This document shows, piece by piece, positions 57,162 to 64,000 of a stretch of DNA of 64,000 nt (the stretch's first letter is position 1; the number at the start of each line of letters is the position of its first letter). The notes beneath the pieces were generated by a model that saw nothing but the letters and a program-made list of their open reading frames with translations, had not been told where the DNA came from and did not search any database. A program made the position numbers and the translations under genes. This DNA is from Streptomyces shenzhenensis. Its GTDB lineage: Bacteria; Actinomycetota; Actinomycetes; Streptomycetales; Streptomycetaceae. Where the stretch lies: the NCBI RefSeq assembly GCF_021462265.1, contig NZ_JAJONF010000042.1, positions 16,677 through 80,676 on the forward strand. The letters run 5' to 3'.

Positions 57162-58331
57162 ATGATCGGCCAGCGGCGACCGCGCCGACGCGCACGTGTC
57201 CTCGCCGTCCTCCTCGTCCTCGCCGCCGTCCAGCTCGGCCTGCTCACCGCCCCCGCCTTCGCGTGCGCCTGCGGCGTCCTCGTCCCCGACGCCGGCCGGC
57301 AGGTCACCGTCCGCCGCGAGGAGTCCGTCCTGCGCTGGGACGGCAGCCACGAACAGATCGTGCTGCGCCTGACGGTGGACGGCGACGCCGACCGCACCGC
57401 CTGGATCATGCCCGTCCCGCATCGCGCGACCGTCGCCCTCGCCGACCCCGCCCTCTTCGACCAGCTGCACGCCCTCACCGCCCCGGCGCACCGCACCCGC
57501 CACCACTTCTGGCCCGAGGACGGCGACTGGCCCCTCACCACCAGCGGCACCGCCTACCCCGGCCGCCCGCCCGGCGCCGGAGCCCCCGCCCCCGCCCCCG
57601 AGGTCGGCGTGGTCGACCGCCGGCGGCTCGGCCCGTTCGACGTGGCCCAGCTGACCGCCACCGACTCCGGCGCCCTGGACGGCTGGCTGCGCAGCAACGG
57701 CTTCCCCTCCCCGCCCCGCCTGAACACCGCACTCCAGCCCTACGTGGCGGACCACTGGGAGTACGTCGCGGTCAGACTCGCCCCCGCGGCCGCGGGCACC
57801 CCGCTGCGCGGCGCCCTCGACCCGCTCCGCCTCGCCTTCGCCAGCGAACGCCCGGTCTACCCGATGCGGCTGTCCAGGCTCGCGGCCACCCCGCAGTCAC
57901 TCGGCCTGTACGTCCTCGCCGCGCACCGCATGGAGCCGCGCTCGGCGATCGGCGGCGAGCGCCCGCGGGTCGTCTACGCCGGCCGCCTGCGCCGCCCCAC
58001 CGGAGAGCTGGGCGAGCTGGCCGCCGGCACCCCGTACCTGACGGCGATCGGCCAGGAGTTCCCGTACCCGGCCCGGATCTCCGCCGATCACGTACTGCGG
58101 CGGGCCGCCGCGGACACGCCGTTCCAGCAGGTCGTCTACGAGGACCGGCTGCGCGAGGTGGCCGGGATCCCGGCGTGGCTGCTGACCGCCGGCACCGCGC
58201 TGCCGCTGGTCGTCGCGGTCACCGCCCTGACGGCCGTACGACGCGCCCGACGCCCGGCGCCGCCGCCCCCGCCGGTGCCGCCCTCGCCCCGGCCGGCCGG
58301 GCCGCCGGCGCCCCCTGCGCCGATCGGCTGA
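57162..58331 (+). CDS. DUF2330 cell-surface protein
   Basis: 389 residues. Signal peptide (RRRARVLAVLLVLAAVQLGL, ending in TAPAFA-CACG); the conserved ACACGVLVP follows at once, and LIVDG-type segments such as AWIMPVPHRATVALADPALF are the DUF2330 pattern. A C-terminal membrane helix (LLTAGTALPLVVAVTALTAV) and a Pro-rich tail anchor it with the domain outside. Function unknown. The ATG at 57162 begins the signal peptide. It stands alone. Confidence 0.88.
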   Translation: MIGQRRPRRRARVLAVLLVLAAVQLGLLTAPAFACACGVLVPDAGRQVTVRREESVLRWDGSHEQIVLRLTVDGDADRTAWIMPVPHRATVALADPALFDQLHALTAPAHRTRHHFWPEDGDWPLTTSGTAYPGRPPGAGAPAPAPEVGVVDRRRLGPFDVAQLTATDSGALDGWLRSNGFPSPPRLNTALQPYVADHWEYVAVRLAPAAAGTPLRGALDPLRLAFASERPVYPMRLSRLAATPQSLGLYVLAAHRMEPRSAIGGERPRVVYAGRLRRPTGELGELAAGTPYLTAIGQEFPYPARISADHVLRRAAADTPFQQVVYEDRLREVAGIPAWLLTAGTALPLVVAVTALTAVRRARRPAPPPPPVPPSPRPAGPPAPPAPIG

Positions 58332-58393
58332 GTTCCGCCCGGCACCGGGGCGGTGGATCACCGGCGCGTCCGCCGCCTCACTAGTGCTATCCA

Positions 58394-58417
58394 GGTAGCT
58401 GTCAGCGGGCAGCTACC
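58394..58417. promoter_or_regulatory. 24-bp palindrome upstream of the O-methyltransferase
   Basis: GGTAGCTG (58394-58401) and CAGCTACC (58410-58417) are perfect inverted repeats around TCAGCGGG. It ends 25 bases before the start codon. It may be an operator or a leader hairpin. Confidence 0.55.
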
Positions 58418-58442
58418 CGAATATGCGAAAGGCAGCGTACGC

Positions 58443-59114
58443 ATGAGCGGCTCTCAGCTCTGGGACGACGTCGACTTCTACTTCACCAGCCACCTGTCAC
58501 CGGACGACGAAGCGCTCCAGGCAGCCCTGCGGGAGAGCGAGGCGAACGAACTCCCCCACATCAGCGTCACCGCCAACCAGGGGAAACTGCTCCAGCTCCT
58601 CGCGCAGATCCAGGACGCCCGCAACATCCTGGAGATCGGCACCCTCGGCGGCTACAGCACCATCTGGCTGGCCCGCGCCCTGCCCGCCGACGGCAGGCTG
58701 ATCTCGCTGGAGTACAGCGCCCGGCACGCGGAGGTCGCGGTCCGCAACATCGCCCGCGCGGGCCTGGAGAAGGTCGTCCAGGTGCGGGTCGGCCCCGCCC
58801 TGGAGTCGCTGCCGAAGCTCGCCGACGAGAACCCGGCCCCCTTCGACCTGGTCTTCATCGACGCCGACAAGGCGAACAACCCGCACTACGTGGAGTGGGC
58901 GCTGCGGCTCACCCGCACCGGCAGCCTGATCATCGTCGACAACGTGGTGCGCGGCGGCCGGGTCGTCGACGGCGAGAGCGCCGACCCGGACGTGGTCGGC
59001 ACCCGTGCCGCGATCGAGCTGATCGCCGCCCACCCGAGGCTGACCGGCACCGCGATCCAGACGGTCGGCAGCAAGGGCTACGACGGCTTCGCGCTGGCGC
59101 GGGTCCTCGACTGA
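58443..59114 (+). CDS. SAM-dependent O-methyltransferase (caffeoyl-CoA/catechol type)
   Basis: 223 residues. SAM motif I is NILEIGTLGGYSTIWLARAL (about 61-80), then LISLEYSARHAEVA, and the metal-binding region DLVFIDADKANNPHYVEWAL (Asp pair) with IIVDNVVRGGRVVD. These are the features of Mg-dependent catechol-type O-methyltransferases. The physiological substrate is unknown. The ATG at 58443 has GAAAGG nine bases upstream and a 24-bp palindrome just before it, which suggests specific regulation. Confidence 0.92.
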   Translation: MSGSQLWDDVDFYFTSHLSPDDEALQAALRESEANELPHISVTANQGKLLQLLAQIQDARNILEIGTLGGYSTIWLARALPADGRLISLEYSARHAEVAVRNIARAGLEKVVQVRVGPALESLPKLADENPAPFDLVFIDADKANNPHYVEWALRLTRTGSLIIVDNVVRGGRVVDGESADPDVVGTRAAIELIAAHPRLTGTAIQTVGSKGYDGFALARVLD

Positions 59115-59142
59115 GCCGGCGTAGCCGCCTGCGGGGCGCCGC

Positions 59143-59532
59143 TCAACCCTCTTGGTAGAAGCCCACGTTGACGCTGCGCGGGGCGGTGCGGTCCCGGACG
59201 ACGATCTCGCCGGAGCCGCCCCGCGGCAGCGCGACCGTGCCGCCGTAGGCGATGGCCTGGGCGTACTCGCCGACCTTCAGCAGCACCTCGGAGGAGGGTT
59301 CGGCCTGGGAGCCGCGCAGCCAGGTGACCTGCCAGCCGCCCTCGGCTCCGCACAGGAACTCCAGGTGCACCCGGGAGACGAACAGCCAGTCGTCGGGCGT
59401 GGTGAGCCGGCAGACGGAGGCGTCGCGGCCCACCCGCAGCACGGCACCGGGGTCGCTGGGCGCGTCGGCCATGAGCATTCCGGCCGTCTCGCCCGCTTCT
59501 CCGGACACGGAGGCCATGGTGAGTTCGAGCAC
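59143..59532 (-). CDS. FHA-domain protein
   Basis: 129 residues, almost entirely one FHA domain: the phosphothreonine-binding residues lie in LRVGRDASVCRLTTPDDWLF VSRVHLEF (G-R and S-R-x-H). Stand-alone FHA proteins read Ser/Thr kinase signals through phosphopeptides. No partner kinase is in the window. The GTG at 59532 is chosen because GGGGGAA lies six bases upstream; a longer frame to 59673 lacks such a site. Confidence 0.85.
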   Translation of the reverse strand: MLELTMASVSGEAGETAGMLMADAPSDPGAVLRVGRDASVCRLTTPDDWLFVSRVHLEFLCGAEGGWQVTWLRGSQAEPSSEVLLKVGEYAQAIAYGGTVALPRGGSGEIVVRDRTAPRSVNVGFYQEG

Positions 59533-59623
59533 GTGCGTTCCCCCTGCGCGGTTCCTGAATCCTTCGTGGATCTCCGGCGCATGATAAAACGCCCGGCCGG
59601 GCCGCGTCCGGCACAATGGAGTC

Positions 59624-60067
59624 ATGACCGAGCGAAAGCCACCCGGAGTGCCGTTCGAGTCCTGGGTGGACAAGCAGATCCAGGACGCGCAGCGGCGCGG
59701 TGAGTTCGATCAACTGCCGGGCGCGGGCGAGCCGCTGCCCGCCGGCCTGGACACGTCGTACGACGAACTGTGGTGGGTCAAGCGGAAGTTGGCCCGGGAG
59801 GGCCTGTCGGTGCTGCCGCCGACACTCGCCCTGCGCAAGGAGGCCGAGGACGCGCTGGCGGCCGCCTGGGCGGCGCCGTCGGAGCGGATCGTCCGCAAGA
59901 TCATCACCGAGGTCAACGTCAAGATCCGCGACATGATGTTCAAGCCACCGCCCGGGCCCCCGCTGGGCAAGAAACCGTACGACGTCGAGGAGGTCGTACG
60001 CGAGTGGCGGGAGCGCCGGGCGGCGGCCGGTGCGGCGGCCTCGGAGCCGGACGCGCGGGGGGACTGA
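59624..60067 (+). CDS. DUF1992 (DnaJ-homologue C28-like) protein
   Basis: 147 residues. The conserved family segment is FESWVDKQIQDAQRRGEFDQ LPGAGEPL (about 11-38), followed by WVKRKLAREGLSVLPPTLAL and IITEVNVKIRDMMFKPPPGP. It is cytoplasmic with no known activity. The stop codon lies in the first copy of a 24-bp perfect tandem duplication, whose second copy contains the stop of the convergent gene. Confidence 0.92.
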   Translation: MTERKPPGVPFESWVDKQIQDAQRRGEFDQLPGAGEPLPAGLDTSYDELWWVKRKLAREGLSVLPPTLALRKEAEDALAAAWAAPSERIVRKIITEVNVKIRDMMFKPPPGPPLGKKPYDVEEVVREWRERRAAAGAAASEPDARGD

Positions 60068-60097
60068 CTCAGAGACGCGCGGGGGGACTGACTCAGA
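60050..60097. repeat. 24-bp perfect tandem duplication across two convergent stop codons
   Basis: Copies at 60050-60073 and 60074-60097, each GACGCGCGGGG plus GGACTGACTCAGA. The first copy contains the stop of the DUF1992 gene and the second the stop of the minus-strand gene. Confidence 0.92.
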
Positions 60098-60611
60098 TGT
60101 GCAGCAGCCGGTCCGCCAGTTCGCGGTAGTCGCGCAGGGCCAGCCGCAGCTGCTCGGTGTCGGCGCCGCCGGGGTGGGCCGCGTCGGTGGACTGCCAGCT
60201 GCCGCGCAGGGTGCGGCGGCGCCGGTCGATGGCCTCGGTGAAGCGGGCGCTGATCTCCTCCACGGCCCGGTCGGCCTCCTCGACGGCCGTACGCGGCTCG
60301 TCGACGAAACCGGTGACCGCGTGCCGCAGGCGGCGCTCCAGCTGTCCGCACTCCTCCGCGGGCAGCAGCTGCTCGCCGCCGCGGCCCGCGTCCGTCTCGT
60401 GCCCCGGGCCCTCGCCGGCCACCAGGACCGCCTGCCCGGGAGCCTCCCGGTCCTCCGCGCGCTCCGGTTCCCGCCGGCCGGGGGTGACCCCGCTCACGGC
60501 GGCGTCGCCCCAGTCGGTGGTCTCCTCCTCACGTCCCGGCGTCGCGGTACCGCCGGGATACACGTCGCCGCCGATCGGCTGGCGGCCGGATCCAGTCCTG
60601 GCATCGGTCAT
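60093..60611 (-). CDS. Hydrophilic protein of unknown function
   Basis: 172 residues, no signal or membrane helix. The first 80 residues are disordered (Gly, Glu, Thr, Pro-rich); the last 90 are helical with heptad spacing (EECGQLERRLRHAVTGFVDE, VEEADRAVEEISARFTEAID, LRLALRDYRELADRLLHI). It follows the next gene upstream after five bases, so the two form an operon. The helical half resembles that of the neighbour (VDEPRTAVEEADR here, VDSPRESVAEVDR there), which suggests they are related and may pair. The ATG at 60611 has GGAGAG upstream. Confidence 0.75.
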   Translation of the reverse strand: MTDARTGSGRQPIGGDVYPGGTATPGREEETTDWGDAAVSGVTPGRREPERAEDREAPGQAVLVAGEGPGHETDAGRGGEQLLPAEECGQLERRLRHAVTGFVDEPRTAVEEADRAVEEISARFTEAIDRRRRTLRGSWQSTDAAHPGGADTEQLRLALRDYRELADRLLHI

Positions 60612-60616
60612 GTCGC

Positions 60617-61267
60617 TCAACTCTCCTTCGGACGGCTTCGGTTGGCGGACCAGGGCAGATGGCCGCCGCTGTCGGCACCGACCTCGGCGCGATGGCGGCC
60701 GTGCTCGTGGGACGACGGGGTGACCAGGTCGTCGAAGAGGGAACGGGCCTCGATCATGGCCGTCCGCATCTCCTCGGTCCCGGCCTGGCTGAGCGTGGAG
60801 CCGCCCGCGGGGGCCAGGGCGGCGCGGTGCACGCGGCGGTAGCCGTCGACGTGGTCCGCGTGGTGCACGGAGAGGGCGGCGACCTGCTCGTCGTACTGGG
60901 CACCGGCCGGGAAGCCGCGGGCGGCCGCCAGTTCGGCCAGCAGCCGGTCGACCTCGGCCACGGACTCCCGCGGCGAGTCGACGAAACGCTCCTGGGCGGT
61001 CGTCCAGCGGGCCGCGTAGCGCTCCCGCTCCGCCGGGTCCAGCTCGCGCTCGTGCAGGGAACCGTGGCGCCTCACCCGCTCGGCCAGTTCCCGCTCGGCC
61101 TCCTTGGTGTCGCCGCCGTGCTGGGCCACCGTCCGCTCGTACTCCGGCCCGAAGCGCCGCTTCAGACCCTGCGGACCGCTGCCCCTGGAGCGCACGGCCG
61201 CCAGTACCGCCGCGACTACGACCACGGCGGCCACGATCACGATCGCGATGATCAAGCCTGTGGACAT
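60617..61267 (-). CDS. Membrane-anchored helical protein of unknown function
   Basis: 216 residues. One N-terminal membrane helix (LIIAIVIVAAVVVVAAVLAA, about 5-24) and a cytoplasmic helical part: LKRRFGPEYERTVAQHGGDT, ELAERVRRHGSLHERELDPA, RFVDSPRESVAEVDRLLAEL, HHADHVDGYRRVHRAALAP. This FGPEYERTV...RF pattern is a conserved actinobacterial family with no assigned function. It is the first gene of a two-gene operon with the hydrophilic protein. The start ATG 61267 begins the membrane helix. Confidence 0.82.
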   Translation of the reverse strand: MSTGLIIAIVIVAAVVVVAAVLAAVRSRGSGPQGLKRRFGPEYERTVAQHGGDTKEAERELAERVRRHGSLHERELDPAERERYAARWTTAQERFVDSPRESVAEVDRLLAELAAARGFPAGAQYDEQVAALSVHHADHVDGYRRVHRAALAPAGGSTLSQAGTEEMRTAMIEARSLFDDLVTPSSHEHGRHRAEVGADSGGHLPWSANRSRPKES

Positions 61268-61405
61268 GGTTGCCTTCCGGTGTCTCGGCCCGACGGGCCG
61301 TCTCCTCCTCCGGGTGACCCGCACACCGCCCCGCAAACAGCCTCCGGATGAGGTCACGCATATCCCGTTGCGCACGCACCCCGGGCCGGCCGGAGACTAC
61401 GGTCC

Positions 61406-61903
61406 ATGACCTCCTGGACGATCACCCCGGAACACCCCGGCTCCCCCGCCGCCCTCGCTCTGTGGCGGGCGTACTACACGGAGGTCAGCGACCGCTGGTA
61501 CCTGCTCCACGAGGGCCGCCGCACCGGCCCGGCCGAGCTGGAACGGGAGATCGCCGCCCGGCCGGGAACCGAACTCGCCCCGCCCACCGGGCGGTTGCTG
61601 ATCGCGCGGTACGACGGTGAGCCGGCCGGCAGCGCGGGCGTACGGCTCCTGGACCCGGCCACCGCCGAACTCACCCGGGTCTTCGTGCACGAGCGGCTGC
61701 GTGGCAGGGGCGGCGCGGCCCTCCTCGTCGCGGCGGCCGAGGACGCGGCCCGTGCCCTCGGGGCCGGGCGGATCCTGCTCGACACCCGCACCGACCTGGT
61801 GGAGGCCCGCGCCCTGTACGCGCGGCTCGGCTACACGGAGACCGCCCCGCACAACGACGACGCCTACGCCGAGCACTGGTTCCGCAAGGACTTCGCCGGC
61901 TGA
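61406..61903 (+). CDS. GNAT acetyltransferase
   Basis: 165 residues. Acetyl-CoA-binding motif A is LTRVFVHERLRGRGGAALLV (about 90-110), followed by EDAARALGAGRILLDTRTDL and YARLGYTETAPHNDDAYAEHWF. This is the PaiA/YjgM-like small-molecule type. Substrate unknown. It converges on the efflux gene 14 bases away. Confidence 0.9.
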   Translation: MTSWTITPEHPGSPAALALWRAYYTEVSDRWYLLHEGRRTGPAELEREIAARPGTELAPPTGRLLIARYDGEPAGSAGVRLLDPATAELTRVFVHERLRGRGGAALLVAAAEDAARALGAGRILLDTRTDLVEARALYARLGYTETAPHNDDAYAEHWFRKDFAG

Positions 61904-61917
61904 ACCGACGGGCTTCG

Positions 61918-63963
61918 TCAGCCGAACCGGCCGGCCTGCCCTGCCGACGGGTTCTGCGGCTGTTCGCGTTCGGTGCCGCACAGTTCGTCGGTGAGCTCCC
62001 GGACCAGGTGGTCCAGGTCGGTCGGCCGGTCCGGGCCCCACCAGTCGCCCAGGAGTTCGGCCAGGGACTCCTCGCGGGCCCCGGCGAGCCGTTCGGCGAC
62101 CTCGCGGCCCTGGTCGCTGAGGGTCAGTTCGAGGCCCAGCCGGTCGGCGAGGCGGCGCTCCTCCAGCTGGCGGGCGCCCGCCAGCACGATGTTCATCGGG
62201 ACCGGGCCGCGCTCGGCGAGCCGCCCCGGCTCCTCCGAGCCGTACCTGCGGATGCGCAGCAGCAGCCAGCCGGCGGCGGGCAGCAGGTCGCCGTACCCGG
62301 CCCGTTCGTTGATCTTCCGGTAGATCTCCCGGCGGCCCTCCCGGGTGCCGAGCAGGGACAGCGCCCGGGAGCACTCGTCGTACGAGGACCGCTGGACCGG
62401 GTTGGGCGGGATGGTCTCGGACGCGTCCGGCGCGGTGACCGAGCCGCGCAGCCGGTCCTCCTTGAGGAACCAGGCGAGGACGAAGCCGAGGAGGGCGACC
62501 GGAGCGGCGTACAGGAAGACGTCGGTGATCGAGGACGCGAACGCGTGCAGGGCCGCGGGGCGCAGCGCCGGCGGCAGGGCGGCGATGCCCCGCGGGTCGG
62601 CCTTGAGGGCGTCCGGGGTGGCCCCCGGCGGGAGCCGGAGGCCCCGGAAGGCGTCGGCGAGCTTGCCGGCGAGGCGGCCCGCGAAGACGGAGCCGAAGAC
62701 GGCGACGCCGAAGGAGGCCCCGATGGAGCGGAAGAAGGTCGCGCCGGAGGTGGCGACGCCGAGGTCCTCGTACGAGACGGAGTTCTGCACGATCAGCACC
62801 AGGACCTGCATGACCAGTCCGAGGCCCAGGCCGAAGACGAGGAAACAGCCGCTCATCTCGGTGGTCGAGCTGTGCTCGTCGAGCCGGTGGAGCAGCAGCA
62901 GCCCGATGGTGGTCACGGCGGTGCCGGCGACCGGGAACACCTTCCAGCGGCCGGTACGGCTGACGATCTGCCCCGAGACGGTGGAGGACAGCAGCAGGCC
63001 GATCACCATCGGCAGCATGTGCACCCCGGACAGGGTCGGCGATATGCCCTGCACGACCTGGAGGAAGGTCGGCAGGTAGGTCATCGCGCCGAACATCGCG
63101 AACCCGACGATGAAGCTGATCACGGCCGCGAGGGTGAAGGTACGGACGCCGAAGAGGTTCAGCGGGAGCACGGGTTCGGCGGCCCGCCGCTCGACGAGGA
63201 CGAAGGCGACGGCGAGCACCACGCCCACCACCACAAGGCCGATGACCTGCGCCGACCCCCACGCCCACGTCGTGCCGCCCAGCGAGGCCACCAGCACCAG
63301 GCAGGTGGCGACGGCGGCGATCAGGAAGGTGCCGAGGTAGTCGATGACGTGGCGGGCTCGGCGGCGCGGAATGTGCAGCGCGGCGGCGATCACGGCGAGC
63401 GCGACGATGCCGACGGGCAGGTTGACGTAGAACACCCAGCGCCAGCTCAGCTGCTCGGTGAGCACTCCGCCGAGCAGCGGCCCGAGCACGCTGGCGGCGC
63501 CGAAGACGGCACCGAACAACCCCTGGTAGCGGCCCCGTTCACGCGGCGGCACGAGGTCCCCCACGATCGCCATCGACAGCACCAGGAGCCCGCCGCCGCC
63601 CAGCCCCTGCACCGCGCGGAAGCCGATCAGCTCGCCCATGTTCCGGGACATCCCGCACAGCGCCGACCCGACGAGGAAGATCACGATCGCGAGCTGGAAG
63701 AGCCGTTTGCGCCCGTACTGGTCGCCGAGCTTGCCCCACAGCGGGGTGGCGGCGGTGGAGGCCAGCAGGTAGGCGGTGACCACCCACGACAGATGCTCGA
63801 GCCCGCCGAGGTCGCTGACGATGGTCGGCAGAGCCGTCGACACGATCGTCTGGTCCAGCGCGGCCAGCAGCAGCCCGAGCAGCAGCGCGCCGATCGGGAC
63901 CAGCACGTTGCCGGGTACGCGTTCGGCGTCCCGCGCCGGGGTGTGCGTCGCTTCCAGGGCCAT
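61918..63963 (-). CDS. MFS multidrug efflux pump (DHA2, 14 helices) fused to a MarR-like winged-helix domain
   Basis: 681 residues. Residues 18-500 are a 14-helix EmrB/QacA-type permease: LAALDQTIVSTALPTIVSDL (helix 1), motif A GKLGDQYGRKRLFQLA, motif C GASVLGPLLGGVL-like (AASVLGPLLGGVLTEQLSWR). An extracytoplasmic loop precedes the last helix. From about 540 the chain is soluble and reads like a MarR-type winged helix (LLLRIRRYGSEEPGRLAERG, RQLEERRLADRLGLELTLSD, QGREVAERLAGAREESLAEL). A pump with its own C-terminal regulator-like domain is a streptomycete feature. The ATG at 63963 has GGGAGG upstream. Confidence 0.92.
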   Translation of the reverse strand: MALEATHTPARDAERVPGNVLVPIGALLLGLLLAALDQTIVSTALPTIVSDLGGLEHLSWVVTAYLLASTAATPLWGKLGDQYGRKRLFQLAIVIFLVGSALCGMSRNMGELIGFRAVQGLGGGGLLVLSMAIVGDLVPPRERGRYQGLFGAVFGAASVLGPLLGGVLTEQLSWRWVFYVNLPVGIVALAVIAAALHIPRRRARHVIDYLGTFLIAAVATCLVLVASLGGTTWAWGSAQVIGLVVVGVVLAVAFVLVERRAAEPVLPLNLFGVRTFTLAAVISFIVGFAMFGAMTYLPTFLQVVQGISPTLSGVHMLPMVIGLLLSSTVSGQIVSRTGRWKVFPVAGTAVTTIGLLLLHRLDEHSSTTEMSGCFLVFGLGLGLVMQVLVLIVQNSVSYEDLGVATSGATFFRSIGASFGVAVFGSVFAGRLAGKLADAFRGLRLPPGATPDALKADPRGIAALPPALRPAALHAFASSITDVFLYAAPVALLGFVLAWFLKEDRLRGSVTAPDASETIPPNPVQRSSYDECSRALSLLGTREGRREIYRKINERAGYGDLLPAAGWLLLRIRRYGSEEPGRLAERGPVPMNIVLAGARQLEERRLADRLGLELTLSDQGREVAERLAGAREESLAELLGDWWGPDRPTDLDHLVRELTDELCGTEREQPQNPSAGQAGRFG

Positions 63964-64000
63964 GGAGACCTCCCGGGGTTGTGAACAGTTGGCTGTCGAT

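Noticed and set aside
62008..63984. A 658-codon plus-strand frame antisense to the efflux pump
   Set aside because: Composition is Gly/Arg/Gln/His-rich without domains and it is fully explained by the third-position GC of the pump gene.
1..64000. CRISPR arrays, tRNA or rRNA genes, phage genes, replication origin
   Set aside because: None found: no regularly spaced palindromic repeats, no cloverleaf with a T-loop motif, no phage structural genes, no DnaA-box cluster. The tandem arrays present are short and unspaced.

Overview
The window is chromosomal DNA of a streptomycete or very close relative. The base composition is extremely GC-rich with G/C at almost every third codon position, GTG starts and short translational overlaps (ATGA, GTGA) are common, and it carries typical Streptomyces gene sets: a fused RNase H/acid phosphatase, LuxR-type two-component genes, SigE-family sigma factors, F420-type oxidoreductases and many short dispersed repeats. 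I see no rRNA, tRNA, CRISPR array, prophage or intact insertion sequence. About 64 protein genes, the RNase P RNA gene (rnpB), a cobalamin riboswitch and a TPP-type aptamer are supported.

Layout. 1-2.2 kb: end of a membrane protein and an ECF sigma factor with a fused membrane tail. 2.5-8.6 kb: rnpB, an EamA exporter with an AraC regulator, a TetR/flavin monooxygenase divergent pair, and an RNB ribonuclease. 8.7-15 kb: housekeeping genes (YaaA, KDPG aldolase, RNase H/CobC, zinc-ribbon protein, Nif3 protein) and two conserved unknowns. 15-18 kb: an SDR, zinc alcohol dehydrogenase and MaoC operon. 18.4-23.4 kb: a histidine kinase and response regulator separated by a GH54 arabinofuranosidase, then a SigE-type sigma factor with its partner. 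23.7-33.3 kb: an SCP2-type thiolase, an MFS pump, an aldo/keto reductase, a methyltransferase, an amidase and an F420-type oxidoreductase. 33.4-41.2 kb: a prenyltransferase-like/methyltransferase/glycosyltransferase cluster, a KstR-type regulator, an orphan TPP aptamer, a 190-bp MITE and a ferredoxin/aldehyde dehydrogenase pair. 41.6-46.3 kb: assorted metabolic and regulatory genes. 46.3-52.4 kb: a B12-riboswitch-controlled ECF transporter operon. 52.6-64 kb: a lytic transglycosylase, CYP125, a FadA5-type thiolase, other enzymes and an efflux pump fused to a winged-helix domain.

Two systems stand out. First, genes for steroid (cholesterol-like) side-chain oxidation are scattered over 40 kb: CYP125 with a 3Fe-4S ferredoxin, alcohol and aldehyde dehydrogenases, Hsd4B-like hydratase, Hsd4A-like dehydrogenase, FadA5-like thiolase and a lipid-transfer thiolase. 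They share the box TAGAACNNGT(T/A)NNA, which matches the mycobacterial KstR operator TNNAACNNGTTNNA, and the window encodes a KstR-like repressor with such a box in front of it. A second shared motif, CTGACG-N5-TCAG, sits next to four of these boxes and also in front of an F420-type oxidoreductase and a metallo-beta-lactamase-fold hydrolase, which suggests a second regulator over a wider set. No steroid-ring degradation gene is present here.

Second, the B12 riboswitch operon encodes a secreted, membrane-anchored alpha/alpha-toroid protein, a second secreted anchored protein, and the T, double-ATPase and S parts of an ECF transporter. The two anchored proteins together resemble the two-domain plan of animal transcobalamin, so this may be a B12 capture-and-uptake machine; that comparison is inference.

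Small mobile or repeated DNA has shaped the region: a MITE that supplies the stop codon of the ferredoxin gene, an older MITE relic that abuts a KstR box, a 63-bp dispersed repeat that has become coding sequence inside the RNase H/CobC linker, and several short tandem arrays.
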